From an uncultured Clostridia bacterium (GTDB taxonomy: Bacteria; Bacillota; Clostridia; Oscillospirales; Acutalibacteraceae): DNA of 8,023 bases. Location of the stretch: contig CAMVYG010000097.1 of assembly GCA_947171615.1 (NCBI GenBank), positions 1 to 8,023 of the forward strand. The letters are read 5' to 3'. Position 1 is the stretch's first letter, and every line of letters starts with the position of its first letter. Both the position numbers and the translations under genes were made by a program. The notes under the pieces were generated by a model that saw only the letters and a program-made list of their open reading frames with translations, searched no databases and was not told the origin of the DNA. Below, piece after piece: positions 1 through 6,288 of the stretch.

Positions 1-42
1 GAGAAGAATTTGACGCTTTTTTTGATGTAAAGCAAATTTGGG

Positions 43-71
43 TTGTATTTTGCGGAATGATACGATATAAT
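43..71 (+). promoter_or_regulatory. Predicted sigma-A promoter of the lipase-like gene
   Basis: A perfect -10 box TATAAT lies at 66-71. A poor -35 box, TTGTAT (3 of 6 matches), lies at 43-48 with the ideal 17-bp spacer. Transcription would start near 78, giving a leader of roughly 120 nt before the ATG at 196. The surrounding sequence is AT-rich, unlike the coding regions. The weak -35 suggests a modest promoter or one helped by an activator; this is inference. Confidence 0.55.
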
Positions 72-79
72 ATTTTAGA

Positions 80-95
80 AAATAAATGTTTATTT
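80..95. promoter_or_regulatory. 16-bp palindrome at the transcription start, possible operator
   Basis: AAATAAA (80-86), TG, TTTATTT (89-95) forms a perfect inverted repeat with 7-bp arms. It begins about 9 bp downstream of the -10 box, where a repressor would block initiation or early elongation. Because it is pure A/T in its arms it could also be chance in an AT-rich promoter region. No specific regulator can be named. Confidence 0.3.
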
Positions 96-115
96 ACTAT
101 AGAGAAACAGGCGGT

Positions 116-199
116 ATGACGGAGCAAGAGGTTTGCAGGCTTGTACTTGGTTTACGTTGGGGAAATGCCGTCAAGCGGAGAAAGGGAGAGGTGACATGA
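116..199 (+). CDS. Possible 27-codon upstream ORF (leader peptide)
   Basis: An ATG at 116 opens a 27-codon frame whose TGA (197-199) overlaps the ATG of the lipase-like gene (196-198) as ATGA, the classic geometry of translational coupling. The peptide begins MTEQEVCRLVLGLRWGN and ends in a basic stretch (KRRKGEVT). It has no run of one amino acid that would mark an attenuation peptide. The upstream purine-rich stretch (AGAGAAACAGGCGG, 101-114) contains an AGG-type ribosome site, but the spacing is tight. It resembles no family I recognise. It may be a regulatory uORF or a chance open frame. Confidence 0.25.
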   Translation: MTEQEVCRLVLGLRWGNAVKRRKGEVT

Positions 200-2079
200 G
201 AAAGCAAAGAATACAAAAGCTGTGTTTGTGCTTTCTGGCGCTGCTGTTTTTGACCGGGCAGTTTTCTTTGCACGGATCGGCGGCTGTTAAGGAAACGCCG
301 GTTTCCTTAACAGCCCGCTTTGATTCCGCTGCTTATCCGGAGGAGCTTTCTTATGAATTTCCCTATCGGGACAGCTATTTTTCAGAGCCTGGCGCCAAGT
401 ATCAGCATAGCCTGGCCCAATGTACGCTGGGCATGGCGGTATCCGCCTTTCGCAGCGCCGATCAGGAGCTGAACCGAAAGGATCAAAATATCCGGGAATA
501 TCTTACACAGGCAGGATTTTCCCAGTTTGAAAGTCAGGAATTCAACCAGCGCCCTACTGCAAAAACCATTGCCACGCTGATCGCTTCCAAGACCCTTGAG
601 GACAGGGAAGGGGAATTTACCCTTTTGGCGGTGGCGGTCAGCGGCGGTGGCTATCAGGATGAATGGCTCAGCAATTTTTCCTTTGGCGATGAAGGCGTTC
701 ACGAAGGCTTTTTCTCTGCCGGTTTTACGGTGTTTGAGCGGGTATTTGACTATGTGGATCAATATGCCGCCGGAAAACGTGTAAAGATCTGGATGGGCGG
801 CTACAGCAGAGCCGCGGCGGTAAGCAACATGGCCGCTGTACTGATGCTTTCCGCAGAGCAGATCGCCCCGGAAAATCTTTTTGTCTATACCTTTGCAACT
901 CCCAATAATGCCCAGACAGAGCGGTTTGATCAGGAGTGCGATTATTCTTCTGTTTTCAATATCGTGGGAATGTTTGATCCCATTCCCTCCATTCCCTTTG
1001 CGGAGTGGGGGTATGGGAAGCTGGGAACCACCCTCCGGCTTCCGGCACGGGAAACCACGCCGGACTATGAGGCCCGCTGCGAGCCTGTAAGGGGGATCTA
1101 TCGTGAGATCACCGGGGGCGCTTATGAAAGCAGCCCGGTGTGCAACTGGTTTGTGCAGAAGCTTTACCAGCTTCTGTATGATATGATCGGTACGGCGGAG
1201 CATTACCAGGCAGAGGTGGAAACCGTTATCGATTCCGCCTGGGAAAAGAATTCCAGCACCTATACGCTTTTGCGGGAGATCTGCCGGATCCTTTCGGAGG
1301 ACGCGGAGGTGGATCACATGCTGTTGGGGGAAGCCCCCACAGCGGATACCCTGCTTTCCGTGTTTCTTTATGATTTTGCCATGGAAAAGCTGGGATTTAC
1401 AGATCATGCTTTGGGAAACCTGCCCCTTGCCAGTCAGCTTTTTTATGAGCACTGCCCGGAGGTGTACGTTTCCTGGATGATGTCGCAGGAGGAGCCGGAA
1501 AAGCTGTTTGTTTCCGATACAGGCTACCGGCGGATCTTCCTTTCCCAAAGCACGGAATACCTGCTGGAAAACGCGGCGGGACAGCCTGTAAAATCCCCTT
1601 GCGCGGCAGATCTGGGAGATACCAGAATGATCACCGTTCCCGCCGGGGAGAGGTATACGTTATCTCTGCGGCCGGAGGACAAAAGCCAGTTTGTTAAGGT
1701 GATGGCTTATGAAGCCGGATCCATGCGGTATGTATATCAGCTGTACCAGACGGAAGAAAAGAAAGACGGATGGTTTCAGCTGGAACTGCCTGAAGCGGCG
1801 CCCTATGAGTTGAGCACCGTTTCCTTAAAGGCTCCTGACGGGGCAGATATTTCACCGGCAGAGCAGGCGCTGGACCGCAGTGAGATCCCGCCCAGCGCCG
1901 TTTTTGAGTTGGAGAACAGCGGGTGGTTCCCTTCCCACTTTATCCCTCTTACGACGGTGTTGCTGTTGATTTTGTTATTGCTGTTTCTGACACTTTTGAT
2001 CTGGCTGCCCGTGCATTTTTTCCGAAAGCGGCGAAAGCGCCGGGCCACCGGTACAAATTCCGAAAAAAAGAATGGATGA
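196..2079 (+). CDS. Exported, membrane-anchored lipase/esterase-like alpha/beta-hydrolase
   Basis: This 627-residue protein resembles the clostridial 'lipase family' (class 3/Mbeg1-like alpha/beta-hydrolase fold). The start at 196 is chosen for its ribosome site (GGGAGAGG, 185-192) and because a signal peptide follows at once: basic n-region (MRKQR), hydrophobic core about residues 9-20, and a likely cleavage after Ser-Ala-Ala (residue 30). The nucleophile elbow is GGYSRA with Ser204. Asp261 in the MFDPIP motif fits the acid of the triad; His336 is a candidate for the third member but is less certain. A single transmembrane helix (about 582-606) followed by an RKRRKRR tail anchors the C-terminus, so the catalytic domain faces outside. 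The natural ester substrate is not evident. The stop overlaps the next gene's start, implying a joint role in the envelope. A perfect 15-bp inverted repeat sits in codons 29-40. Confidence 0.8.
   Translation: MRKQRIQKLCLCFLALLFLTGQFSLHGSAAVKETPVSLTARFDSAAYPEELSYEFPYRDSYFSEPGAKYQHSLAQCTLGMAVSAFRSADQELNRKDQNIREYLTQAGFSQFESQEFNQRPTAKTIATLIASKTLEDREGEFTLLAVAVSGGGYQDEWLSNFSFGDEGVHEGFFSAGFTVFERVFDYVDQYAAGKRVKIWMGGYSRAAAVSNMAAVLMLSAEQIAPENLFVYTFATPNNAQTERFDQECDYSSVFNIVGMFDPIPSIPFAEWGYGKLGTTLRLPARETTPDYEARCEPVRGIYREITGGAYESSPVCNWFVQKLYQLLYDMIGTAEHYQAEVETVIDSAWEKNSSTYTLLREICRILSEDAEVDHMLLGEAPTADTLLSVFLYDFAMEKLGFTDHALGNLPLASQLFYEHCPEVYVSWMMSQEEPEKLFVSDTGYRRIFLSQSTEYLLENAAGQPVKSPCAADLGDTRMITVPAGERYTLSLRPEDKSQFVKVMAYEAGSMRYVYQLYQTEEKKDGWFQLELPEAAPYELSTVSLKAPDGADISPAEQALDRSEIPPSAVFELENSGWFPSHFIPLTTVLLLILLLLFLTLLIWLPVHFFRKRRKRRATGTNSEKKNG
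282..315. repeat. Perfect 15-bp inverted repeat (hairpin) inside the coding sequence
   Basis: GGCTGTTAAGGAAAC (282-296) and GTTTCCTTAACAGCC (301-315) are exact reverse complements separated by only GCCG (297-300). In RNA this makes a 15-bp stem with a tetraloop. It lies within the lipase-like gene at codons 29-40, just after the signal peptide, and is not followed by a U-run, so it is not a standard terminator. The inverted repeat is seen directly; any function is inference. Confidence 0.9.
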
Positions 2080-3296
2080 TTTTTATGGAACAAAAATTTT
2101 CCCGGCACGGGTTTGCCGGACGCCCCAGGCATTCCGCAAAAAAGAACGGGCCGTCCCGTCTGTTTCGGGTGCTGCTGCTGCTTTTGGTTTTGATCACAGT
2201 TCTGTGCCTTTTCCTGTTTTCCGGGAAAGAGAGGGAGAATCCCCCTGCCGGTTCCGGCGTTTCTTCCAAACCGGAGGCTCCTGTTTCTTCCAAGTTGGAG
2301 CCTTCACCGCCGCCATCAAGGCCGGAAGTTTCCGTTTCCCTGGCAGAACCTGAACCCACACCGCTGCCGGAAAGGAAACCGCCTGCGGGTGATCCGGAGC
2401 AGCTGGGCGCGCTTTTGAAGATCGGCGATACAGGCTATGAATACTATAATTTTGTGACAGATTTTGCCAATCAGTATATTTCCACCGTTGCCCGGGCCGG
2501 GGAGCAGCTGGAGGGCAGAACGCTTTTTGATCTGGTAATTCCTACCAGTATGAGCGTGATGCTGCCGGAAAGCTATCTTGAGCAGCATGAGATCAACAGC
2601 TCCGACCAGCGGAAGGCCATTGAAGAATATTTGTATCCCTCTATCAATGGGTTAAACCCGGCTGTGAAAACCGTTTCGCTGTTTGATCCGCTGCGGGCTC
2701 ATGCCGAGGAATATATTTATTTTCGCACCGACCACCACTGGACGCAGCTGGGCGCTTACTATGCGTATGTGGAATTCTGTAAGGCGAAGGGGATAGAGCC
2801 GGTACCTCTTACGCAGTTTGACAAACAGGAATACCCCGGGTTTTTGGGAAGCTTTTACAGCGACGCTCCCAATGAAGCCATGGAAAGCAACCCGGATACT
2901 GTGGAGGCCTATGTTCCCAGAGGGGATATTTCCCTGAGCTATACTACCGTGGATGGCGAAACTTATGGGCAGGCCCTGATCGAAGACGGCAGCGTATATG
3001 CTTCAGAGCTGCTATACCTGATTTTTGCCGCGGGTGATCAGCCCTATGAGGAGATCGTAAATCACGATCTGGCAGACGATCCCACCTGCATTGTGGTAAA
3101 AGAATCCTTCGGCAATGTTTTTCTCCCGTTTTTGGCAAACCACTATCACAAGGTCATTGTGGTGGATTACCGCTATTACGATGGAAGCATTGCGGAGCTG
3201 GCGGCGGAAACCGGGGCGGAGGATGTGCTTCTGCTGAACAACATTTCCATGACCCGTAACGAAGAGCTGGTAAACGATCTTTCCGATTTGTTTTAG
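2076..3296 (+). CDS. DHHW-family, AlgX/AlgJ-like membrane-anchored SGNH protein
   Basis: Either ATG 2076 (406 residues), which overlaps the upstream TGA as ATGA, or ATG 2085 (403 residues) is the start; neither has a strong ribosome site, so coupling to the upstream gene is likely. Numbering from 2085: basic N-terminus, one transmembrane helix (about 26-45), a Pro/Ser/Glu-rich linker to about 105 containing two copies of VSSK, then an extracellular domain. The signature RTDHHWT gives Asp216 and His218 as the catalytic Asp-x-His pair, and KESFGN gives Ser341 as the likely nucleophile, the arrangement known from AlgX/AlgJ-type O-acetyltransferases. DHHW proteins usually work beside an MBOAT acyl exporter on surface polysaccharides; no MBOAT gene is in this window. 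Family membership is strong; acetyl transfer versus hydrolysis, and the substrate, are unresolved. No terminator separates its stop from the T-box promoter. Confidence 0.85.
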   Translation: MIFMEQKFSRHGFAGRPRHSAKKNGPSRLFRVLLLLLVLITVLCLFLFSGKERENPPAGSGVSSKPEAPVSSKLEPSPPPSRPEVSVSLAEPEPTPLPERKPPAGDPEQLGALLKIGDTGYEYYNFVTDFANQYISTVARAGEQLEGRTLFDLVIPTSMSVMLPESYLEQHEINSSDQRKAIEEYLYPSINGLNPAVKTVSLFDPLRAHAEEYIYFRTDHHWTQLGAYYAYVEFCKAKGIEPVPLTQFDKQEYPGFLGSFYSDAPNEAMESNPDTVEAYVPRGDISLSYTTVDGETYGQALIEDGSVYASELLYLIFAAGDQPYEEIVNHDLADDPTCIVVKESFGNVFLPFLANHYHKVIVVDYRYYDGSIAELAAETGAEDVLLLNNISMTRNEELVNDLSDLF

Positions 3297-3302
3297 CGGG
3301 GC

Positions 3303-3331
3303 TTGACAAACCCCCACTTTCCGCTTATAAT
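3303..3331 (+). promoter_or_regulatory. Consensus sigma-A promoter of the tam-leuA-leuB operon
   Basis: TTGACA (3303-3308) and TATAAT (3326-3331) are both perfect consensus hexamers with a 17-bp spacer. Transcription should begin near 3338, a few bases before the first T-box helix (AAACT, 3347-3351). The -35 box starts only 7 bp after the stop codon of the DHHW gene. Such a strong promoter fits an operon whose control is exercised downstream by attenuation. Confidence 0.9.
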
Positions 3332-3572
3332 GCGTACTATATCTAAAAACTGTGATGGGAAGAAGACGCGGCAGCGGCTCTTCAGAGAGCCTGCGGGAGA
3401 GATCTTGTATTTCTCCATGGTGCAAGCAGGTGTGCGGCGCGGCGTGTATACTGATCCCGGAGTTTCCTTTTTGAAAGCCTATGGGCCGTAGGGAAGGACG
3501 TATGGCGGCGTTACTCGCCGGAGGTTTCAACAGAGACCTTTTAAGGGCGCGGGCGTGATCCCGTGCTGAACA

Positions 3573-3612
3573 CGGGTGGTACCGCGGTAATCTTTCATGG
3601 ATTTTCGCCCCG
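3573..3612 (+). promoter_or_regulatory. T-box antiterminator
   Basis: CGGG (3573-3576) pairs with CCCG (3609-3612) and GCG (3584-3586) with CGC (3606-3608), leaving the seven-base bulge TGGTACC (3577-3583) that receives the free 3' end of uncharged tRNA. Its 3' arm uses bases 3608-3612, which are also the 5' arm of the terminator, so the two structures exclude each other. Confidence 0.85.
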
Positions 3613-3648
3613 GGCGCAGATTGCTTCTGTGTCCGGGGTTTCTTTTTT
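3608..3648 (+). terminator. T-box regulated intrinsic terminator
   Basis: CCCCGG (3608-3613) pairs with CCGGGG (3633-3638), and the inner CGCAGA pairs with TCTGTG (one G-U) around a TTGC loop. The run TTTCTTTTTT (3639-3648) follows. This is the leucine-replete OFF state. No other terminator is seen after the DHHW gene, so this hairpin may also stop transcripts reading in from the upstream pair. Confidence 0.92.
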
Positions 3649-3688
3649 CCGAAACGGGAGCAAAGAGAAAAAAGAAAGGGTGGAATGT

Positions 3689-4459
3689 ATGTCCGGTTGG
3701 GATCCACAGCAGTATTTGAAATTCAAAAAGGAGCGCACGCAGCCTGCGCGGGATCTGGCTGCCCGGCTGAAGCGGCCGGAGGGAAAGATGCTGGATGTGG
3801 GCTGCGGCCCGGGAAACAGCACCGCTGTTTTGCAGGAGCGTTTTCCGGAAGCCGAGATCTGGGGGGTGGATTCTTCTGAGGCCATGATCGAAACAGCCCG
3901 AAAGGAGCACCCGGATCTGAAATTTTCCCGGTGTGACATAAGCTGCGAGCTGGATCAGCTGCCCCACGATTTTGACCTGGTGTTCTCAAATGCCTGTTTG
4001 CAGTGGGTGCCGGATCACCCCGTGCTTTTGCCCCGGCTGATGGAGCTTTTGAAGCCCGGCGGAACGCTGGCGGTGCAGATACCGATCAATTATCAGGAGC
4101 CGATCCATCAGATCATTCAGCGTACCGTTTCCCTGGAGGAATGGCAGGAGCGGATCCCCTACCGCCGCAGCTTTTATACCCTTTCCCAGGAAGAATACTT
4201 TGACCTGCTGGCAAAATGCTCTTCCGATTTCACCATGTGGGAAACCATTTATATGCACAGAATGCCTTCCCATCAGGCCATTATGGAATGGTACAGCTCC
4301 ACAGGGCTCAGGCCCTATTTGGAAGCGGCGGTAACAGAGGAAGCCAGAGAGCAGTTTTTCCAGGAAGTCTTCCGGCAGGTCAGGGAAGCGTACCCGGTGC
4401 AGGAAAACGGAGAGGTAATCTTCCGGTTCCCCAGGCTGTTTTTTACGGCGCGTGCCTGA
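3689..4459 (+). CDS. tam: Trans-aconitate 2-methyltransferase-like SAM enzyme (Tam family)
   Basis: At 256 residues this is the usual Tam length. The start at 3689 has a good ribosome site (AAAGGGTGG, 3675-3683). It is a class I Rossmann methyltransferase: motif I LDVGCGPGNST (35-45) binds SAM, Asp61 in GVDSS binds the ribose, and CDIS (82-85) precedes the acidic motif. The Tam-typical block NACLQWVPDHPVLLPRL begins at 101, and the C-terminal STGLRPYLEA and FPRLFFTARA segments also match the family. Tam methylates a carboxylate of trans-aconitate to a methyl ester in the cytosol. Here it is the first gene behind a leucine T-box and 62 bp ahead of leuA, which is unexpected for a TCA-cycle detoxifier. 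Since yeast Tmt1 uses 3-isopropylmalate, the true substrate here may be a leucine-pathway acid; that is inference. A generic SAM methyltransferase is the conservative reading. Confidence 0.85.
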   Translation: MSGWDPQQYLKFKKERTQPARDLAARLKRPEGKMLDVGCGPGNSTAVLQERFPEAEIWGVDSSEAMIETARKEHPDLKFSRCDISCELDQLPHDFDLVFSNACLQWVPDHPVLLPRLMELLKPGGTLAVQIPINYQEPIHQIIQRTVSLEEWQERIPYRRSFYTLSQEEYFDLLAKCSSDFTMWETIYMHRMPSHQAIMEWYSSTGLRPYLEAAVTEEAREQFFQEVFRQVREAYPVQENGEVIFRFPRLFFTARA

Positions 4460-4521
4460 AACAAAACGGATAAAGTTAAGCTGCCTTTAAGCAGAAATCA
4501 TTTGAAAGGACGGAATTCTTC

Positions 4522-6213
4522 ATGAACCAAGGCTACAAAAAATATAAGCCCTTCCAGCCCATTTCCCTGCCGGATCGCACCTGGCCGGATAAGGTGATCA
4601 CAAAGGCTCCCATCTGGTGCAGCGTGGATCTACGGGACGGCAACCAGGCGCTGGTCAACCCCATGAATCTGGAGCAAAAGCTGGAATACTTTCAGCTTTT
4701 GTGCGATATTGGCTTTAAGGAGATCGAGGTAGGCTTTCCCTCCGCCTCTGAAACGGAATATGAAATTTTGCGGGCGCTGATCGAGCAGAACCTGATCCCG
4801 GAGGATGTGACGGTGCAGGTGCTGGTTCAGGCCAGAGAGCATTTGATCCGCAAAACCTTTGAAGCCATTGACGGAGCCAAAAATGTGATCGTTCACTTCT
4901 ATAATTCCACTTCCACCTTGCAGCGGAAGGTGGTATTTCACACAGATATGGAGGGCGTGATCGATATTGCCGTCAGCGGGGCAAGGCTGATCCGGCAGCT
5001 GACAGAGGAGATCACGGCAAAAAGCGATATCAAGATTCGCTATGAGTATTCTCCGGAAAGCTTTTCCGGCACAGAAGTGGAAAATTCCGTGCTGATCTGC
5101 GATAGAATTCTGGAAGAGCTGGGAGCCGACCCGGAGCACAAGGTCATTATCAACCTTCCCAATACGGTGGAAATGTCTACCCCCAATACCTATGCGGATC
5201 AGGTGGAATACTGCCACAAAAACATGAAGCACCGGGACTCTGCCATTCTCAGCATTCATCCTCACAACGACAGGGGCACCTGCACGGCAGCCACGGAGTT
5301 GGGCATTATGGCCGGAGCGGACCGTGTGGAGGGAACGCTGTTTGGAAACGGTGAACGCACGGGAAATACGGATATCATGAATGTGGCTATGAATCTCTAT
5401 TCCCAGGGAGTAGATCCGGAGTTGGACTTCACCCATATGAACCACATTCGGAAGATTTATGAGGAATGTACCCAAATGAAGGTGCACCAGCGCCATCCTT
5501 ATGCGGGAGAGCTGGTATTTACCGCTTTTTCCGGTTCTCATCAGGATGCCATCAACAAGGGAATCAGTTTTCTCCAAAAGGAGAACTCCCCCTATTGGGA
5601 GGTGCCCTATCTGCCCATCGACCCGGCAGACCTGGGCCGTCAGTATGAGCCCATTATCCGGATCAACAGCCAGTCAGGCAAGGGCGGCGCGGCCTTTGTC
5701 ATGCGCCAGAGCTTTGGGTACGATCTGCCCAAGGCCATGCATCCGGAATTCGGAGAGCTTGTCAAGCATGCCTGCGATAGCTGCGGCAGGGAGATCACGC
5801 CGGGCGAGGTGTTTGAGATCTTCCGGCAGGAATATCTGGAGGTAACGGAGCCCTATCATCTGCTGACCTATAAAATTTTTGAAGAGGACGGCGGGAACGG
5901 GGAAGTCGTAGTGGATTTTGAAGGCACCATCCGGTATGATCACAATACCCAGGCGGTGTCGGGAAAAGGAAACGGCCCCATCGATGCGTTCTTTAACGCC
6001 CTGCACACCATTGGCCTTACGGACTATGAGTTTGTTTCCTACAGTGAGCATGCTGTATCCGCCGGCGCGGATTCCAAGGCGGTTTCCTATATTCAACTGC
6101 GCCATAAGGATCAGATCGTGTTTGGCGTGGGAATGGACAGCAACATCAGCATTGCTTCCGTCAAGGGAATTATCGGCGCGATCAACCGCTGTGAAAAGGC
6201 GGGCAGAAAATAA
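4522..6213 (+). CDS. leuA: 2-isopropylmalate synthase, yeast/actinobacterial type (LeuA2)
   Basis: This catalyses acetyl-CoA plus 2-ketoisovalerate to 2-isopropylmalate, the committed step of leucine synthesis. The 563 residues and the opening (KYKPFQPISLPDRTWP) mark the longer LeuA2 group rather than the E. coli/Bacillus type. The TIM-barrel catalytic domain shows LRDGNQAL (37-44, Asp39 as metal ligand), the metal-binding HPHNDRG (His246, His248) and GNGERTGNTD (275-284). The C-terminal third, from about residue 430, matches the leucine-binding regulatory domain, so feedback inhibition by leucine is expected on top of T-box control. The start at 4522 follows AAAGGACGG (4505-4513). A short hairpin CTGC/GCAG (4481-4494) sits in the 62-bp gap after tam. 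No damage or frameshift is seen. Confidence 0.96.
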   Translation: MNQGYKKYKPFQPISLPDRTWPDKVITKAPIWCSVDLRDGNQALVNPMNLEQKLEYFQLLCDIGFKEIEVGFPSASETEYEILRALIEQNLIPEDVTVQVLVQAREHLIRKTFEAIDGAKNVIVHFYNSTSTLQRKVVFHTDMEGVIDIAVSGARLIRQLTEEITAKSDIKIRYEYSPESFSGTEVENSVLICDRILEELGADPEHKVIINLPNTVEMSTPNTYADQVEYCHKNMKHRDSAILSIHPHNDRGTCTAATELGIMAGADRVEGTLFGNGERTGNTDIMNVAMNLYSQGVDPELDFTHMNHIRKIYEECTQMKVHQRHPYAGELVFTAFSGSHQDAINKGISFLQKENSPYWEVPYLPIDPADLGRQYEPIIRINSQSGKGGAAFVMRQSFGYDLPKAMHPEFGELVKHACDSCGREITPGEVFEIFRQEYLEVTEPYHLLTYKIFEEDGGNGEVVVDFEGTIRYDHNTQAVSGKGNGPIDAFFNALHTIGLTDYEFVSYSEHAVSAGADSKAVSYIQLRHKDQIVFGVGMDSNISIASVKGIIGAINRCEKAGRK

Positions 6214-6221
6214 AGCTCTGG

Positions 6222-6254
6222 TTCCGGTGCTGCGGAGAACTCCGGTTACCGGAA
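6222..6254 (+). repeat. Nested inverted repeats between leuA and leuB
   Basis: In the 75-bp gap, an outer pair TTCCGGT (6222-6228)/ACCGGAA (6248-6254) encloses an inner pair CGGAG (6233-6237)/CTCCG (6240-6244). Both are exact complements. An alternative hairpin is TCCGGT-T-ACCGGA (6241-6253). No U-run follows, so it is not a terminator; an mRNA stability or processing element, or an intercistronic repeat, is possible. The leuB ribosome site begins 16 bp downstream of it. Confidence 0.7.
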
Positions 6255-6288
6255 AAGTTGATCAAAGTGTAAAGGAGTATAACTTTCC

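Larger units (their letters stand above)
3347..3650 (+). promoter_or_regulatory. T-box riboswitch, tRNA-Leu specific by predicted specifier CUG
   Basis: This leader senses tRNA charging and controls the operon by transcription antitermination. Stem I closes with AAACT/AGTTT (3347-3351/3461-3465), followed by a K-turn-like TGATG/GGA element and GGGA/TCCC (3357-3360/3455-3458). The specifier loop lies between AGAAG (3361-3365) and GTATACTGA (3446-3454). Aligned with the usual GUGAA-NNN-A pattern, the specifier is CTG at 3451-3453 (Leu), in agreement with leuA and leuB downstream. The AGAGAG motif (3384-3389) and a distal helix (CCTGC/GCAGG with apical GGAGA/TCTCC) are present. A stem III-like hairpin is AGGTTTC/GAGACCT (3522-3528/3533-3539). 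The T-box core GGGTGGTACCGCGG is at 3574-3587; its UGGU pairs with ACCA, so discriminator A, as in tRNA-Leu. A neighbouring in-loop triplet TAC (Tyr) is the main alternative reading. Confidence 0.93.

Noticed and set aside
382..1548. Long open frame on the minus strand (388 codons) opposite the lipase-like gene
   Set aside because: It is antisense to a well-supported plus-strand protein with signal peptide, nucleophile motif and membrane anchor. Its own translation is rich in His, Arg and Gly with no recognisable domain.
2259..2293. Direct repeat GTTTCTTCCAA with 24-bp period in the DHHW gene
   Set aside because: It encodes the Pro/Ser-rich VSSK linker repeat, typical of low-complexity linkers, and needs no separate DNA function.
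3303..3491. Plus-strand open frame of 62 codons in the T-box leader
   Set aside because: Its bases are accounted for by the promoter and T-box stems. It lacks a ribosome site and begins within the promoter -35 box.
3012..3707. Minus-strand open frame of 231 codons
   Set aside because: It runs antisense through the DHHW catalytic region and the whole T-box leader, and has no family features.
4630..5577. Minus-strand open frame of 315 codons
   Set aside because: It is the antisense shadow of the highly conserved leuA catalytic domain.
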